30,776 bases of DNA from Chara braunii (taxonomy: Eukaryota; Streptophyta; Charophyceae; Charales; Characeae): positions 334,363 through 365,138 of the forward strand of contig BFEA01000132.1 in assembly GCA_003427395.1 (NCBI GenBank). Reading direction: 5' to 3'. A model generated the notes under the pieces. It saw only the letters and a list, made by a program, of their open reading frames with translations. It had not been told where the DNA came from and searched no databases. Numbering within the stretch: position 1 is the first letter of the stretch; the number at the start of each line of letters is the position of its first letter. The position numbers and the translations under genes were made by a program. This document shows positions 10,500-19,139 of this stretch, piece after piece.

Positions 10500-10830
10500 T
10501 TATACAAAGATCTTTATTTGGATCCGTGTGATGCTTGAATTTGACCTAATACCTCTTGCCGGTTTCGAAAGTCTTCCTCTACCAGCTCGCTTTGGAGCAA
10601 GCAGATCTCGATGATCCACAATGTCATCGATGTCCACATGGCCATCCATGGTTGGGGGCAACATTGAGCTCCCTGATGGAAACTGATCACCGAATGGTGC
10701 AAGGTTGGAAGCGAGGAAAACAAGGTAAGTACGCAAGTGACCAGTGATTCTAGTTGCATACGAGGGACCACCGGGATCACTACCCACAATATCTAGGACT
10801 TCCCATGGACCAAAATATCGATGCATTAGA
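10500..10830 (-). pseudogene. Ty3 integrase C-terminal, chromodomain-type tail
   Basis: The translation MHRYFGPWEVLDIVG and the following YATRITGHLRTYLVFLASNLAPF correspond to the GPF-E-V-L / HPVFHVSxLKP block after Ty3 integrases. DIDDIVDHRDLL and RAGRGRL follow. The latter matches the start of the chromodomain-like tail (xxIL-x-HR-x-x-RRGR), which in chromoviruses guides integration to marked chromatin. The aromatic cage and the rest of the fold are not recognisable, so the chromodomain reading is tentative. Confidence 0.55.
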
Positions 10831-10898
10831 TTTCCAGAGATGGCAAACTTATGTCCACTAGACGTAACCCAGACTCATTCTCCTACTTGAAATGTGGA

Positions 10899-11690
10899 CT
10901 ACTGCATATTTCTGTTCTCAAATGCTATCATAGCATCTTGAGCTTTTAGCATCCTGAGCTTTCTTGATGTGCTTGACTGCCGCAACAATTTCTCATACTG
11001 GACACCAAATTCAATTTTTCCAAGCGTCTCAACCGGTCGGTTTTTAGGAAGGAGAAAGTCCAATGCTGATCTAGGCTTCCAACCCAAGTGCAGCTGATGA
11101 TGAACTACGTTGTCGTACATGATATAGTGCCACAGCAGGTGTTGTACCACACAGTTCCTCTTCTCTGCTTGGCCATTGGCTTCAAGATGATCCCCTGAAG
11201 TCATTTGGAGTTGGCTGCCCATCTATTCAACCGTTTTCTTCCACATCTCACTTGTGAATCAGACATCTCTATCACTTACTATGATTTTTGGAGTCTGAAA
11301 TCATGCATCGATAAATTACTTGATGACATGCTTGGTCTTTGCAATCTCGTGCATAACGACTAGCCTAGCATACTTTGTAAATCCGTCCACTAGGACAAAA
11401 ACATGTCTTTTGCCACTCTCCTTGGTCACAAGGGTGTCCTCCCAATGGACCTCAAATATGAAGTTCATGGAAACACTGTCGCGGACCAGTGCGGAATGGC
11501 AAAGGCTTGATTAACCTAAGCGGGGCTTGAGTTCTCCACTTACCCCATTGACATAGTTCACAAGTTCGTACGTAATGCTTCACATCATCACGCATAGAGG
11601 GCCACCAGAAATGTTGCACTAGATTCACGCTAGTCTTCTTGTAACCGAAGTGCCTGGTCGCATGATGACACATATACGCAAAGACTATCT
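10899..11690 (-). pseudogene. pol: Ty3 integrase (broken)
   Basis: Integrase joins element DNA to the host. The N-terminal zinc-binding region reads HHATRHFGYKKT, then QHFWWPSMRDDVKHYV and CELCQ, the HHCC finger. The core that follows is interrupted by several stops. The region resumes with MTSGDHLEANGQAEKRN, which corresponds to the block containing the conserved Glu in Ty3 integrases (SxxHPQTDGQxE). The end, LGWKPRSALDFLL, matches the usual family block following the core. No intact frame spans the domain. Confidence 0.8.
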
Positions 11691-11899
11691 AAGACGACAC
11701 GCACAATCTTTTATTTCCTCCCTTCTCAAGAAAGAGTAACCCGTCCACCACCACAAATTCGTCAGAAGTAGCTTTGTCCTTGGCCTCGATCCTGCGGATG
11801 ATGTCCATCGTCATGGGATCTTCCTTGTAGGCACCGACCATAGATCGAGTCAAGACATTAGATAAACCAAACTCTATGATTAGCGCACCTGGATAATCC

Positions 11900-12260
11900 A
11901 CCCTACATGAGAGTGCGTTCACAACCTTGTTGTACTCCCCCTTCAAGTACTCGAGCTTGAAATCATATTGATCTACGACCTCAATCCATCGCTCGAGTCC
12001 GTTTGAAAGGGTAGACTATGTCTTAATCCACTAACGGTCTGATGGTCAAATCTCACATAGAAGAATCGACCCAAAAGATAGTGCCCTCACTTAGTTCACG
12101 CTCATAGGTGGAGTCCGCCAACTTTTGAGACAAGATTTGCTTGCTCATAAACTCAATTGGCCTCAACTTCTTCCCATCCTAGCGAGCCAGAATCGCGCCT
12201 ATGCCATATTGGATTGCGTCAGTTGTCACAATGAAGGGCTTCTCAGAATCTGGAAGCATT
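11900..12260 (-). pseudogene. pol: Ty3 RNase H (broken)
   Basis: The minus-strand translation gives PFIVTTDAIQYGIGAILAR, a stop, then DGKKLRPIEFMSK and LADSTYERE. This is the usual plant Ty3 RNase H layout: the first catalytic Asp in TTDA and the catalytic Glu in YERE. The domain removes RNA from the RNA-DNA hybrid. It contains stop codons and loses similarity in its C-terminal third. It is followed by a VADALSR-like NALSCR block at about 11900, the linker before integrase. Confidence 0.7.
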
Positions 12261-13080
12261 AGGATCTCTCGCATTCGTCAATCCCCTCCCAATGGTTGTC
12301 AAGGCGAGTTAGGTTTATCAAGGGGGAGGCAACTGAACTATAGTTTTTCACAAAGTTACGATAGTACTTCCTCATCCCTAAGGACCTGACATCACAGGTT
12401 GAGGTCGTGGCCAGTACCCTATTCCTCACCACCTTCGCATCTTCTTGCCTTAAAACCTCACGCGGATATTTCTTGACCCAAGTATAAGATCTTGGTGTGA
12501 CCAAACTCGCATTTGCCAAGTTAAGCTTATAACTCTATTGTCAAAGGAGACTAACCACAAGGTCGACATGCCGCGCTTGCTCCTCAAAAGTCTTACTGAA
12601 GATAACAATGTCATCGAGGTACATGACGATAAACTTATCTAAGTAGTCTTGGAATACCCTATTCATGGCGCGCTGGAATGAAACCAACGCACAACGCAAA
12701 CCAAAGGGCATCACCACAAACTCACACAAACTGCATCTAGTATGAAAAGCGATTTTGAGCTGATCCTCGGGTTTGATGGCAAGTTGATGGTAGCCAAACT
12801 TCAAATTTATCTTCGTGAAGAATCTACATCCATGCACCCTATCTAAAAGGTTGTCAATGTGGGGTAGAGGCTCAAGGTTCTTAGTAGGGATGGCATTGAG
12901 GCCTCTATAATCAATGCACATCCTCAAAGATCCCCCTTTCTTTGGAACAAATAAAAGTGTTCACTGTAGGGAGATGTGCTAGGCTGTACCCAACCCTTCT
13001 CTCTTAACTCTTTCAGTTGTCGTCGAAGCTCATCCGGCTCCGCCGATGCCATCCTATAGATCCTCCCTTTTGGCGTTTTA
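12260..13080 (-). pseudogene. pol: Ty3 reverse transcriptase (broken)
   Basis: Reverse transcriptase copies the element RNA into DNA. The N-terminal lead-in reads YRMASAEPDELRRQLKELRE, then GWVQPSTSPY. After a frame change at about 12925 come MCIDYRGLN, then FTKINLKFGYHQL, VMPFGL and MYLDDIVIFSKT. YLDD holds the two catalytic aspartates of motif C. In motif A the usual catalytic Asp (normally FxKIDL) is Asn here, which by itself would abolish activity. The connection region YYRNFVKNYSSVASPL, on a second frame at 12259-12519, leads to RNase H. The 12541-12927 part is the longest uninterrupted piece. Confidence 0.85.
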
Positions 13081-13280
13081 CTGACTGGGATGATTTTTAT
13101 GGTATGGACGAGTTGTGGCGTACCAGCTCCTGTGCATGAACGAGCCTTTGAGCCCCTTCCTTTTTTTTGGTGTTCTCTTGGTGATCGAGGGCCCCCTTCA
13201 CCGTGCCCCTCGCATACAAGGCTTGCCACGTTGATGAAGTGCAAGTTGCCCGCATCCCAATGTGCCATAACGGCCCATTT

Positions 13281-13790
13281 CTACGCTATGAGAAAGAGGC
13301 AGAGTAAAGGGGGAGGTGATAAACACAAGGAAGAGAGACGAAGAGAAGAGTAAGAAGGAAAAAGGGAAAGCAAGGATAAGAAAAGGCTCAAGAATATTCG
13401 TCCTTGACGACAGAGAGGACACATATTGTAAGGATGAGGTGGATGGACACATGGAAGACCTAGTTGAGCATTCTCAGCACAACAATTGCCATGACGGCTG
13501 GCATTGAGCATACCCAACATACACTCCCGACAGATGGCATGCTGATTGCAGGCCCAAATGAAGGAAGAACGCTCAACACAAAAGACCATGCATTCAGCAT
13601 AGCGCCCATGGCCGCAAAATGGACATAAAGTGTCCGGATGCGAAGGGTGCCTGCAGTCAGGAACGAAGGGACAGTCCCCCATACACATAGATGCAAAACC
13701 CATGCCATTGTAGTGATTGTGACAAAGACGATGGCAGTCATAGCCGAGTGTAACATGTAGAAGTGCGAAGGTGCAGAGTGTTCGTACATT
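13281..13790 (-). pseudogene. Tandem RING-like fingers (copy 2)
   Basis: The open stretch 13281-13703 reads DCRHPSHPDTLCPFC, then CNQHAICRECM and CVHPPHPYNMCPLCRQ. Two successive units share the ending C-x-HPxHP-x3-CP-x-C. The second unit keeps the C-x2-H-x2-C-x2-C core that is masked by an ambiguous base in copy 3. After CPLCRQ the frame continues into a Ser/Leu-rich tail shared with the other copies. The first finger's start falls in a different frame. Confidence 0.55.
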
Positions 13791-13799
13791 GTCCTGTTG

Positions 13800-14330
13800 C
13801 AGCCCGGAGTGGAAGGATGATCTTCAACATAAAAGAGATTGAGACAATTCAGTGTGGCAAGAAAGCATCATTATGTAAGATAAGAAACCTGTAACATCAG
13901 TCATGGCATGGACGATGATGCCGTTGTCCCACACCTCCCAATGGTCAGAGGTACGTACGACGGTTGTGTAATGGCCAGGTCTGGCACAACGCGGGCAGAG
14001 ATGTGGGATGGAGGATTAAACCACTCACCTGCTCGTGCATTGCGTAGCTAAAGTTCGTGGTCCCTCATTTCTACTTGTAGGACAACAATGGTAAAGCCTC
14101 TTCCCATGGTGTAATTACAGTTCTCTGGCTGTAGGCAGGGGAGATCAACATCAAGCTGAAGGGCGATTGCAAGGAAGTTTGGTGTATAAAACGAGCGGTG
14201 GAGAATGTGAAGACAGATATTAGTTGTCAGACCACAGAGGTTGGTGAGGATCTCAAGTTGGTGTGCCAGGATGCTGGCCAACAATTTGCACATCACCCAG
14301 TTCAAGTTGCAATCCCAAAATGTCTAGGGT
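13800..14330 (-). pseudogene. Josephin-like protease region (copy 2, broken)
   Basis: The minus strand shows NLCGLTTNICLHILHRSFY, then FLAIALQLDVDL, CNYTMGRGFTIVVLQVEMRD and WFNPPSHIS. In a shifted frame PGHYTTVVRTSDHWEVWDNG follows. The His-x10-Trp-x3-Asp spacing is the same as in copy 3. That matches the His-Asn/Asp part of Josephin-type ubiquitin proteases. One frameshift falls between the Cys region and the His region. Confidence 0.55.
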
Positions 14331-15069
14331 TGCTTGCTGGTCAATCATTTGCAGATCACCCATGTGGTCTGCATGTGGTGGGGCACAAATTTGTGGCTCA
14401 TCCAAACGATGCTGGTCACCCTTTTGTGAATCCCCCATGTCGTCTACGCCTTGTGGGGTTAACAGCAATCCAGACACAGTGTGTTCCAATCCCTCAACGA
14501 TTGGAGCCGCATCCTGAGTAGGGACTGTCCCCGAAATCGGGAGTGTACTTTGGGAAGGGCCCACATCCTGTTGTACAATTGAGTCATGAATAGCTACGCA
14601 AAAGGGCGTAAAACATGGAGCTGTGGCTGCCTGCAGGCAGCTGGACACAGGAGGCATAGGAGCGGATATTGCCATCTACAACAAAGGAACTGCAACAACT
14701 TGTGGAACATGCACAAAGAGAATTGGGGCAGACATAGAAACAAGTTGCTGATCCCCAGACAAGTGGCGATACACAACAAGAGTAGTGTTCCGAACAGAAG
14801 ATGAACATGTCCCTGGCAATGAAGGTGGAATGATGGGAACAATGGAGACCGGAGAGTCTGTTCGCAAGCGAGACCGCAGAAGAGATGGGTGTGGCGCGGA
14901 GGAATGCAGTCGTCTGTGGCCAAGCACAAAAAGAGATGAAAGGGGGATGGATAGGGCAACATTTTAAAACAAAGGATGTGAGTTCGGAGAGACTGTGATG
15001 TAAATTGTGCTGGAGACGCAGCAGAGGAAACTGTCGCAGCAAAACGTAGAGTAGGGGAATTCCATCAGT

Positions 15070-15363
15070 AGAAATTGCAGCAGTGGAAGGTGCAGCAGCG
15101 GAAGCCACAGCAGTGAAGACCACAGCAGTGGAAACCGCAGCAGAGGTAACCACAACAATGGAAACCACAGCGGTGGAAACAGCGGCAGTTGAAACTAATG
15201 CAGCTGTGGAAACTGCAATAACAGAAACTGTCGGAGTGAAAACCAGAGCTGTAGAAACTGCAGCGGTGGAAACTGCAACAGTGGAAACCGCAGCAGTGGA
15301 AACTGCAATAATGCGAACTGCAGTAGTGGAAACTGCAGTAGTGGAAACCGCAATAGCAGAAGA
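15070..15363 (-). repeat. 15-bp minisatellite coding AVSTA-like repeats (copy 2)
   Basis: Tandem degenerate 15-base units, GTGGAAACTGCAGCA on the plus strand, encode Ala/Val/Ser/Thr pentapeptides on the minus strand, the element's sense strand. The array follows the RT thumb in both this copy and copy 3. Because the unit is a multiple of three, every frame stays periodic and open stretches appear on both strands. Confidence 0.8.
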
Positions 15364-15369
15364 TGAGCA

Positions 15370-15905
15370 AGCAGGAGCAGGACGAGCAATGTGGATGCAA
15401 GGAAGAAAGTGGATGATGCAAGGACCATCCCAGCATGTGTCGGAACCACTAAGAGAAACACCTCACATGCGTAGGATAGCGACGTTGACGGGAGCGCATG
15501 TACCAGGTCCACCCCTTAGTAAGGGTCGGTGGGGAATGCCCGCGAGAAGCATTTTACAGATTTGTTCAAATCTAGTGAATTGCCTAGAGATCACACCCGG
15601 CGGTTGATGGGAAGGGATGTTGGAGCTCGCACTTGAATAACGAATGACAAGGAAATCCCAAGGCTACAACTTTATCGAACACGCCCATGCGAAGGGAGCC
15701 ATCAGAACGATCCCCTAGATGCAGACCTCAAAAGTTACACGAGCCATCTGTCACTGTAGGCTCCTTCCACTCAAGCTCATAGTGGTTTGGAGGAGGAGAC
15801 AATTGTCCCCACAAAAGAACATCATCAATGAAGCAATAAGTGAAGGCGTATTGCTGAGCGGCATGAAGATCATGTTGACTAATGTCATCAACAAAGCGTG
15901 CTTAT
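15370..15905 (-). pseudogene. Penelope-like RT C-terminal part (copy 2)
   Basis: Minus-strand frames show YAFTYCFIDDVLLWGQL, then YELEWKE and RSDGSLRMGVFDK, then SRGHSPPTLTKGW and RRYPTHVRCFS. The same blocks occur in copy 3. FIDD is the YxDD-type catalytic motif C. The upstream palm and fingers are missing because the copy is 5'-truncated. A stop follows the FIDD segment and others lie in the thumb region. Confidence 0.65.
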
Positions 15906-15990
15906 ATATATATATATATATATTGTCAAATAGAACTGCCCGGTAAACCGTAGGCAGAGAGGGAGAAGAGGACAACAAACGAGGGGCTGT

Positions 15991-16027
15991 GACAAACTGT
16001 TTCGTCGGAGTTTCACCGACTCATCAG
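15991..16027 (-). ncRNA. Hammerhead ribozyme motif A
   Basis: The minus strand reads CTGATGA, a 5-bp stem II (GTCGG/CCGAC) with loop TGAAACT, then GAA, a 3-bp stem III (ACA/TGT) with loop GTT, and C at the cleavage position. All invariant core bases of a hammerhead (CUGANGA, GAA, and UH before the cut) are present. The predicted cut lies between 15991 and 15990. Stem I is not obvious: the base after the cut is A opposite C. Hammerheads with a very short stem III are known from Penelope-like terminal repeats. Activity is unproven. Confidence 0.75.
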
Positions 16028-16116
16028 GAGGATATATATATATATATCGTCACAAACAGAACTGCCCGATAAACCGTAGGCAGAGAGAGAGAAGAGGACA
16101 ACAAACGAGGGGCTGT

Positions 16117-16153
16117 GACAAACTGTTTCGTCGGAGTTTCACCGACTCATCAG
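16117..16153 (-). ncRNA. Hammerhead ribozyme motif B
   Basis: The 37-base core is identical to motif A, displaced by 126 bases, with all invariant positions kept. The sequence beyond its 5' side on the minus strand runs into the assembly gap after CAGCCTC, so stem I cannot be judged. Confidence 0.75.
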
Positions 16154-16161
16154 GAGGCTGA

Positions 16162-16546
16162 NNNNNNNNNNNNNNNNNNNNNNNNNNNNNNNNNNNNNNN
16201 NNNNNNNNNNNNNNNNNNNNNNNNNNNNNNNNNNNNNNNNNNNNNNNNNNNNNNNNNNNNNNNNNNNNNNNNNNNNNNNNNNNNNNNNNNNNNNNNNNNN
16301 NNNNNNNNNNNNNNNNNNNNNNNNNNNNNNNNNNNNNNNNNNNNNNNNNNNNNNNNNNNNNNNNNNNNNNNNNNNNNNNNNNNNNNNNNNNNNNNNNNNN
16401 NNNNNNNNNNNNNNNNNNNNNNNNNNNNNNNNNNNNNNNNNNNNNNNNNNNNNNNNNNNNNNNNNNNNNNNNNNNNNNNNNNNNNNNNNNNNNNNNNNNN
16501 NNNNNNNNNNNNNNNNNNNNNNNNNNNNNNNNNNNNNNNNNNNNNN
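16162..16546. other. Assembly gap (385 N)
   Basis: The run of N lies inside the hammerhead repeat array and probably reflects collapse of further units. The distance between motifs B and C (444 bases) is not a multiple of 126, so the true gap size is unknown. Four more ambiguous bases occur at 17287, 17424 and 17433-17434. Confidence 0.95.
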
Positions 16547-16560
16547 AAACGAGGGGCTGT

Positions 16561-16597
16561 GACAAACTGTTTCGTCGGAGTTTCACCGACTCATCAG
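16561..16597 (-). ncRNA. Hammerhead ribozyme motif C
   Basis: The core is identical to motifs A and B. This is the unit next to the element's 3' UTR. Upstream GAGGG could pair with downstream CCCTC to close an outer stem I, leaving an unpaired internal loop next to the core. That pairing is a guess. Cleavage would separate the element transcript from the downstream units. Confidence 0.75.
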
Positions 16598-16604
16598 GAG
16601 GCTG

Positions 16605-16920
16605 AACCCTCAACAGTCTGCAGAATCCCCTCACTGATTACACTGTAAATGATAATCTACCTTAACCAAAATCAAAGTAGACTCACTCACCCACACCAGA
16701 TGGAAAACTCTACAGACTGTCGGTTCACACCCCATCACAAGCCAGCAAAACATCCACGAAACAAAGAAAGGTCTGTCACAGTATATATATTGTCACATAA
16801 CTATGAACTAAAAGAGCGCAATTTGCGAAACAAATGACAAAAATAAAAAATTAAAAAAACAAGACAAACATGAAGGGCACAATGAAACTATTCATTTTTC
16901 TCATTGTTATTTTGACTCCC
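16605..16920 (-). other. 3' UTR of Penelope-like copy 3
   Basis: This stretch lies between the end of the RING-region tail, at CACGGTGAAAGGGG (about 16920), and the hammerhead array. It is AT-rich with T and A runs near 16840-16860 and holds no gene. Part of it recurs at 8558-8650 on the plus strand. A short ATATATAT tract lies at 16782-16790. Confidence 0.5.
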
Positions 16921-17162
16921 CTTTCACCGTGCATCTAACGTACAAGGCTCGCCATGTTGATGAAGTTGAGCGCGAGCTGCCCCCATCCCTGTGTGCCATA
17001 ACAGCCCACTTGTACGCTGTGAAAAAGAGGCAGAGTGAAGGGGGAGGGGATAAACACAGGGAGGAGAGATGGAGAGCAGACAAACAAAGCACGATAAAGG
17101 GAAAGTAAGGGAAAGTATGGAGTGTGGAGTGAAGATGAAGGCAAAAGAGGATAAGAAAAGGC

Positions 17163-18146
17163 TCAACATTGACGACAGAGAGGACATACATTGTAAGGAT
17201 GAGGTGGATGAACACATGGAAGACCTAGCTGAGCATTCTCAGTGCAACAATTGCCACGACGGGTGGCATTGAGCATGCCCACCATACNCCCCCGACAAAT
17301 GGCATGTCGATTGCAGGCCAAAATGAAAGAAGAACGGTCACCACAAAAGAGCATGCATTCAGTATAGCGCCCATGGCCGCAAAATGGACATATAGTGTCC
17401 GGATGTGGAGGGTGCCTGCAGTCNGGAACGGTNNGACAGTCCTCTGCACACATGGATGCAGAAACCATGTCATTGTAGTGATTGTGACAGAGATGATGGC
17501 GACTACAGCCGAGTGTAACAGTGTTTGTGGTTGTGCAAAGGAGAAGGTCGCAGAGTGCGGGTATATTATCTTGCTGCAGCATGGGGCCAGAGGAATGATC
17601 TTCGACATAAAAGAGATTGCGGACGGTTTGTTGTGGCAAGAAAACAGCATCATTTTGTAAGAAATCGGTGACATCAATCATGGCATGGACCATGGTGCCA
17701 TTGTCCCAAAGCTCCCAGTGGTCAGAGGCATGTACAATGGCCATGCAATGGCCAGGGCCGCGCACAATGCAGGCAGATATGTGGGATGGAGGATTAAACC
17801 ACTCACCTGCTCGAGCATTGCGTAGTTCAAGTTGACGGTCCCTCATTGCTACTTGTAGGACAGCAATGGTAAAGCCTCCTTCATTGGTATAATTACAATC
17901 CTTTGGTTGTCGTTGGGGAAGATCAGCATCAAGCTGAAGGGCGATTGCAAAATAGTCTGATGGTGTATAAAAAGGGCGGTGGAGAATGTGAAGACATATA
18001 TTAGTTGCTGCCAGACCACAGAGATTGTTGAGGTTCTCAGGCTGGTTTGTTGGATGCTGGCCAGCAATTTGCAGATCACCCAGATGGCGTTGCAAGCCCA
18101 AACTGTGTTGGGTTGTTTGCTGGTCAGTCATTTGCACATCACCCAT
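17163..18146 (-). pseudogene. Josephin-like protease fused to tandem RING-like fingers
   Basis: This is an open stretch of 327 codons. Residues 41-80 read NLCGLAATNICLHILHRPF and AIALQLDADL. Residues 84-103 read CNYTNEGGFTIAVLQVAMRD. GPGHCMAIV (H133) and DHWELWDNG (W144, D148) follow. The pattern resembles Josephin deubiquitinases such as ataxin-3: Cys helix, GGF block, His, then Trp at His+11 and Asn/Asp at His+15. C43 or C51 would be the nucleophile. Residues 214-256 and 278-324 form two related Cys/His units, each starting C-x-R-H-x2-C and ending C-x-HPPHP-x3-CP-x-C, as in RING fingers. Homologous text in copies 1 and 2 supports real past coding. Two unknown bases fall in the first finger and one in the second. 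OTU or another papain-like fold is an alternative. Confidence 0.55.
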
Positions 18147-18159
18147 GTGGTCTGCGCGG

Positions 18160-18760
18160 GGAGGAGCACAAAATTGTGGATCATCCGAACAAATGCTGGT
18201 CAGCCATTTGCAGATCTCCCATGTGGTCTACACCTTGCGGGGTCAACTGCAATCCGGGCACATCATGTTCCAATCCCTCAACGTTTAGGGCTGCATCCTG
18301 AGTAGGGACTGTACCTGAAGTCGGGTGTGTACTCTGGGCAGCTGCTGCATCCCGAGTAGGGACTGGTGGCTGCCTGCAGGCAGCTGGACTATCTGCAGGA
18401 GGCATAGGAGCGGATACTGCCGTTTGAAACAAAGGAACCGCAACAACCTGTGGAGGCGGCACAGAGAGAATCGGGGCAGACAAAGAAACAGGTTGCTGAT
18501 CCCCGAACAAGCGACAATGCCGCGGATGTCGTCGGTGATACACAACGAGAGGAGTAGTGGTGTTGCAAACAGAAGCTGAACTTGTACCTAGCCACGAAGG
18601 TGGAACAATGGGAACAATGGAAACTGAAGAGTCTATTAAGAGCGAGAACGTGGAGGAGACGGGGGTGGTGAGGAGGAACGCAGTCGTCTACGGCCAAGCA
18701 CAGACAAAGATGAGAGGGGGTTGCATTGGGCAAGATTTCGAAGCGGAGGACGTGAGCGTC
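18160..18760 (-). pseudogene. Linker between RT and protease of Penelope-like element
   Basis: Two minus-strand frames are open in turn. One contains LHVLALNRLFSFHCSHCSTF and VRGSATCFFVCP; the other contains LSAPILSVPPPQVVAVPLF, AVSAPMPPADSPAACRQP and DHMGDLQMADQ. Similar text occurs in copies 1 and 2, so it was part of the ancestral coding region or a conserved spacer. The HMGDLQM-like heptad recurs about three times up to the start of the protease (HMGDLQM, HMGDVQM, HLGDLQI). I know no family for it. Confidence 0.45.
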
Positions 18761-18849
18761 AGAGAGATTGTGATGTTCTTTGCATTGGAGCTGCAGGACA
18801 GGAAGCTGTAGCGGTAAAAACTGAAGTAGGGGGAAGTACAGTTAGGGGA

Positions 18850-19086
18850 ATTGTTGTACTGAAAACTGCAGTAGAAACTGCAGCAGCGAAAACTGGAGCA
18901 GTGAACACTGCAGCAGCGAAAACCGCAACAGTGGACACTGCAGCAATGGAAACTGGAGTAGTGGAAACTGCAGCAGTGGAAACCGCAACAGTGGACACTG
19001 CAGCAGTGGACACTGCAGGAGTGGAGACTGCAGCAGTGGAAGCTGCAGGAGTGGAGACCGCAGTAGTGGAAACTGCGATAGCAGCA
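18850..19086 (-). repeat. 15-bp minisatellite coding AVSTA-like repeats (copy 3)
   Basis: Degenerate 15-base units, in the same register as the copy at 15070-15363, encode AVSTA, AVSTP and AVSTV-like pentapeptides directly after the RT thumb on the sense strand. The array stays open on both strands, which produces a spurious Glu/Thr/Ala-rich frame on the plus strand. It may act as a flexible linker. Confidence 0.8.
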
Positions 19087-19139
19087 GATGAGAAAGCAGG
19101 GGCAGGACGAGAGCATCGTGGGGGTGAAAAAGAAATTGG

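Larger units (their letters stand above)
10466..13190 (-). mobile_element. Ty3/gypsy retrotransposon pol fragment
   Basis: On the minus strand, in normal Ty3 order, this region holds reverse transcriptase, RNase H, integrase and a chromodomain-type C-terminal tail. No Gag, protease or LTR is recognisable at either end. It is wedged between Penelope-like copy 1 (ending at 10465) and copy 2 (ending at about 13195). Multiple frameshifts and stops make it inactive. It is opposite in orientation to the Gag at 4154-5480, so it is not simply the pol of that element unless an inversion occurred. Confidence 0.85.
13195..15905 (-). mobile_element. 5'-truncated Penelope-like element (copy 2)
   Basis: On the minus strand this copy starts at about 15905, inside the reverse transcriptase just upstream of the catalytic FIDD. 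It runs through thumb, pentapeptide minisatellite, linker, Josephin-like region, RING fingers and tail, and ends at about 13195 with CACGGTGAAGGGGG. The same 3' boundary is seen at about 16920 in copy 3. Its 5' edge abuts a (TA)n run and the hammerhead repeat at 15926, so it lies head-to-tail behind copy 3, an arrangement typical of Penelope-like elements. Many stops and frameshifts are present. Confidence 0.7.
15926..16604 (-). repeat. Penelope-type terminal repeat array with hammerhead motifs
   Basis: Units of about 105-126 bases repeat head-to-tail. One spans 15926-16030, one about 16052-16161, and the end of another lies at 16547-16604 beyond the gap. The hammerhead segments of the first two lie exactly 126 bases apart. 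Units A and B are separated by a short (AT)n run (16031-16046), and (TA)n precedes A at 15903-15922. The array follows the 3' UTR of the large Penelope-like copy, the position of the pseudo-LTR in this class. The copies differ at a few positions. Confidence 0.8.

Noticed and set aside
15070-15363. CRISPR-like regular repeats
   Set aside because: The 15-base units are contiguous and degenerate with no spacers, and the genome is eukaryotic.
15083-15607. Plus-strand frame rich in VETAA repeats
   Set aside because: It is antisense to the RT-linked minisatellite; the flanking RT and protease motifs are on the minus strand.
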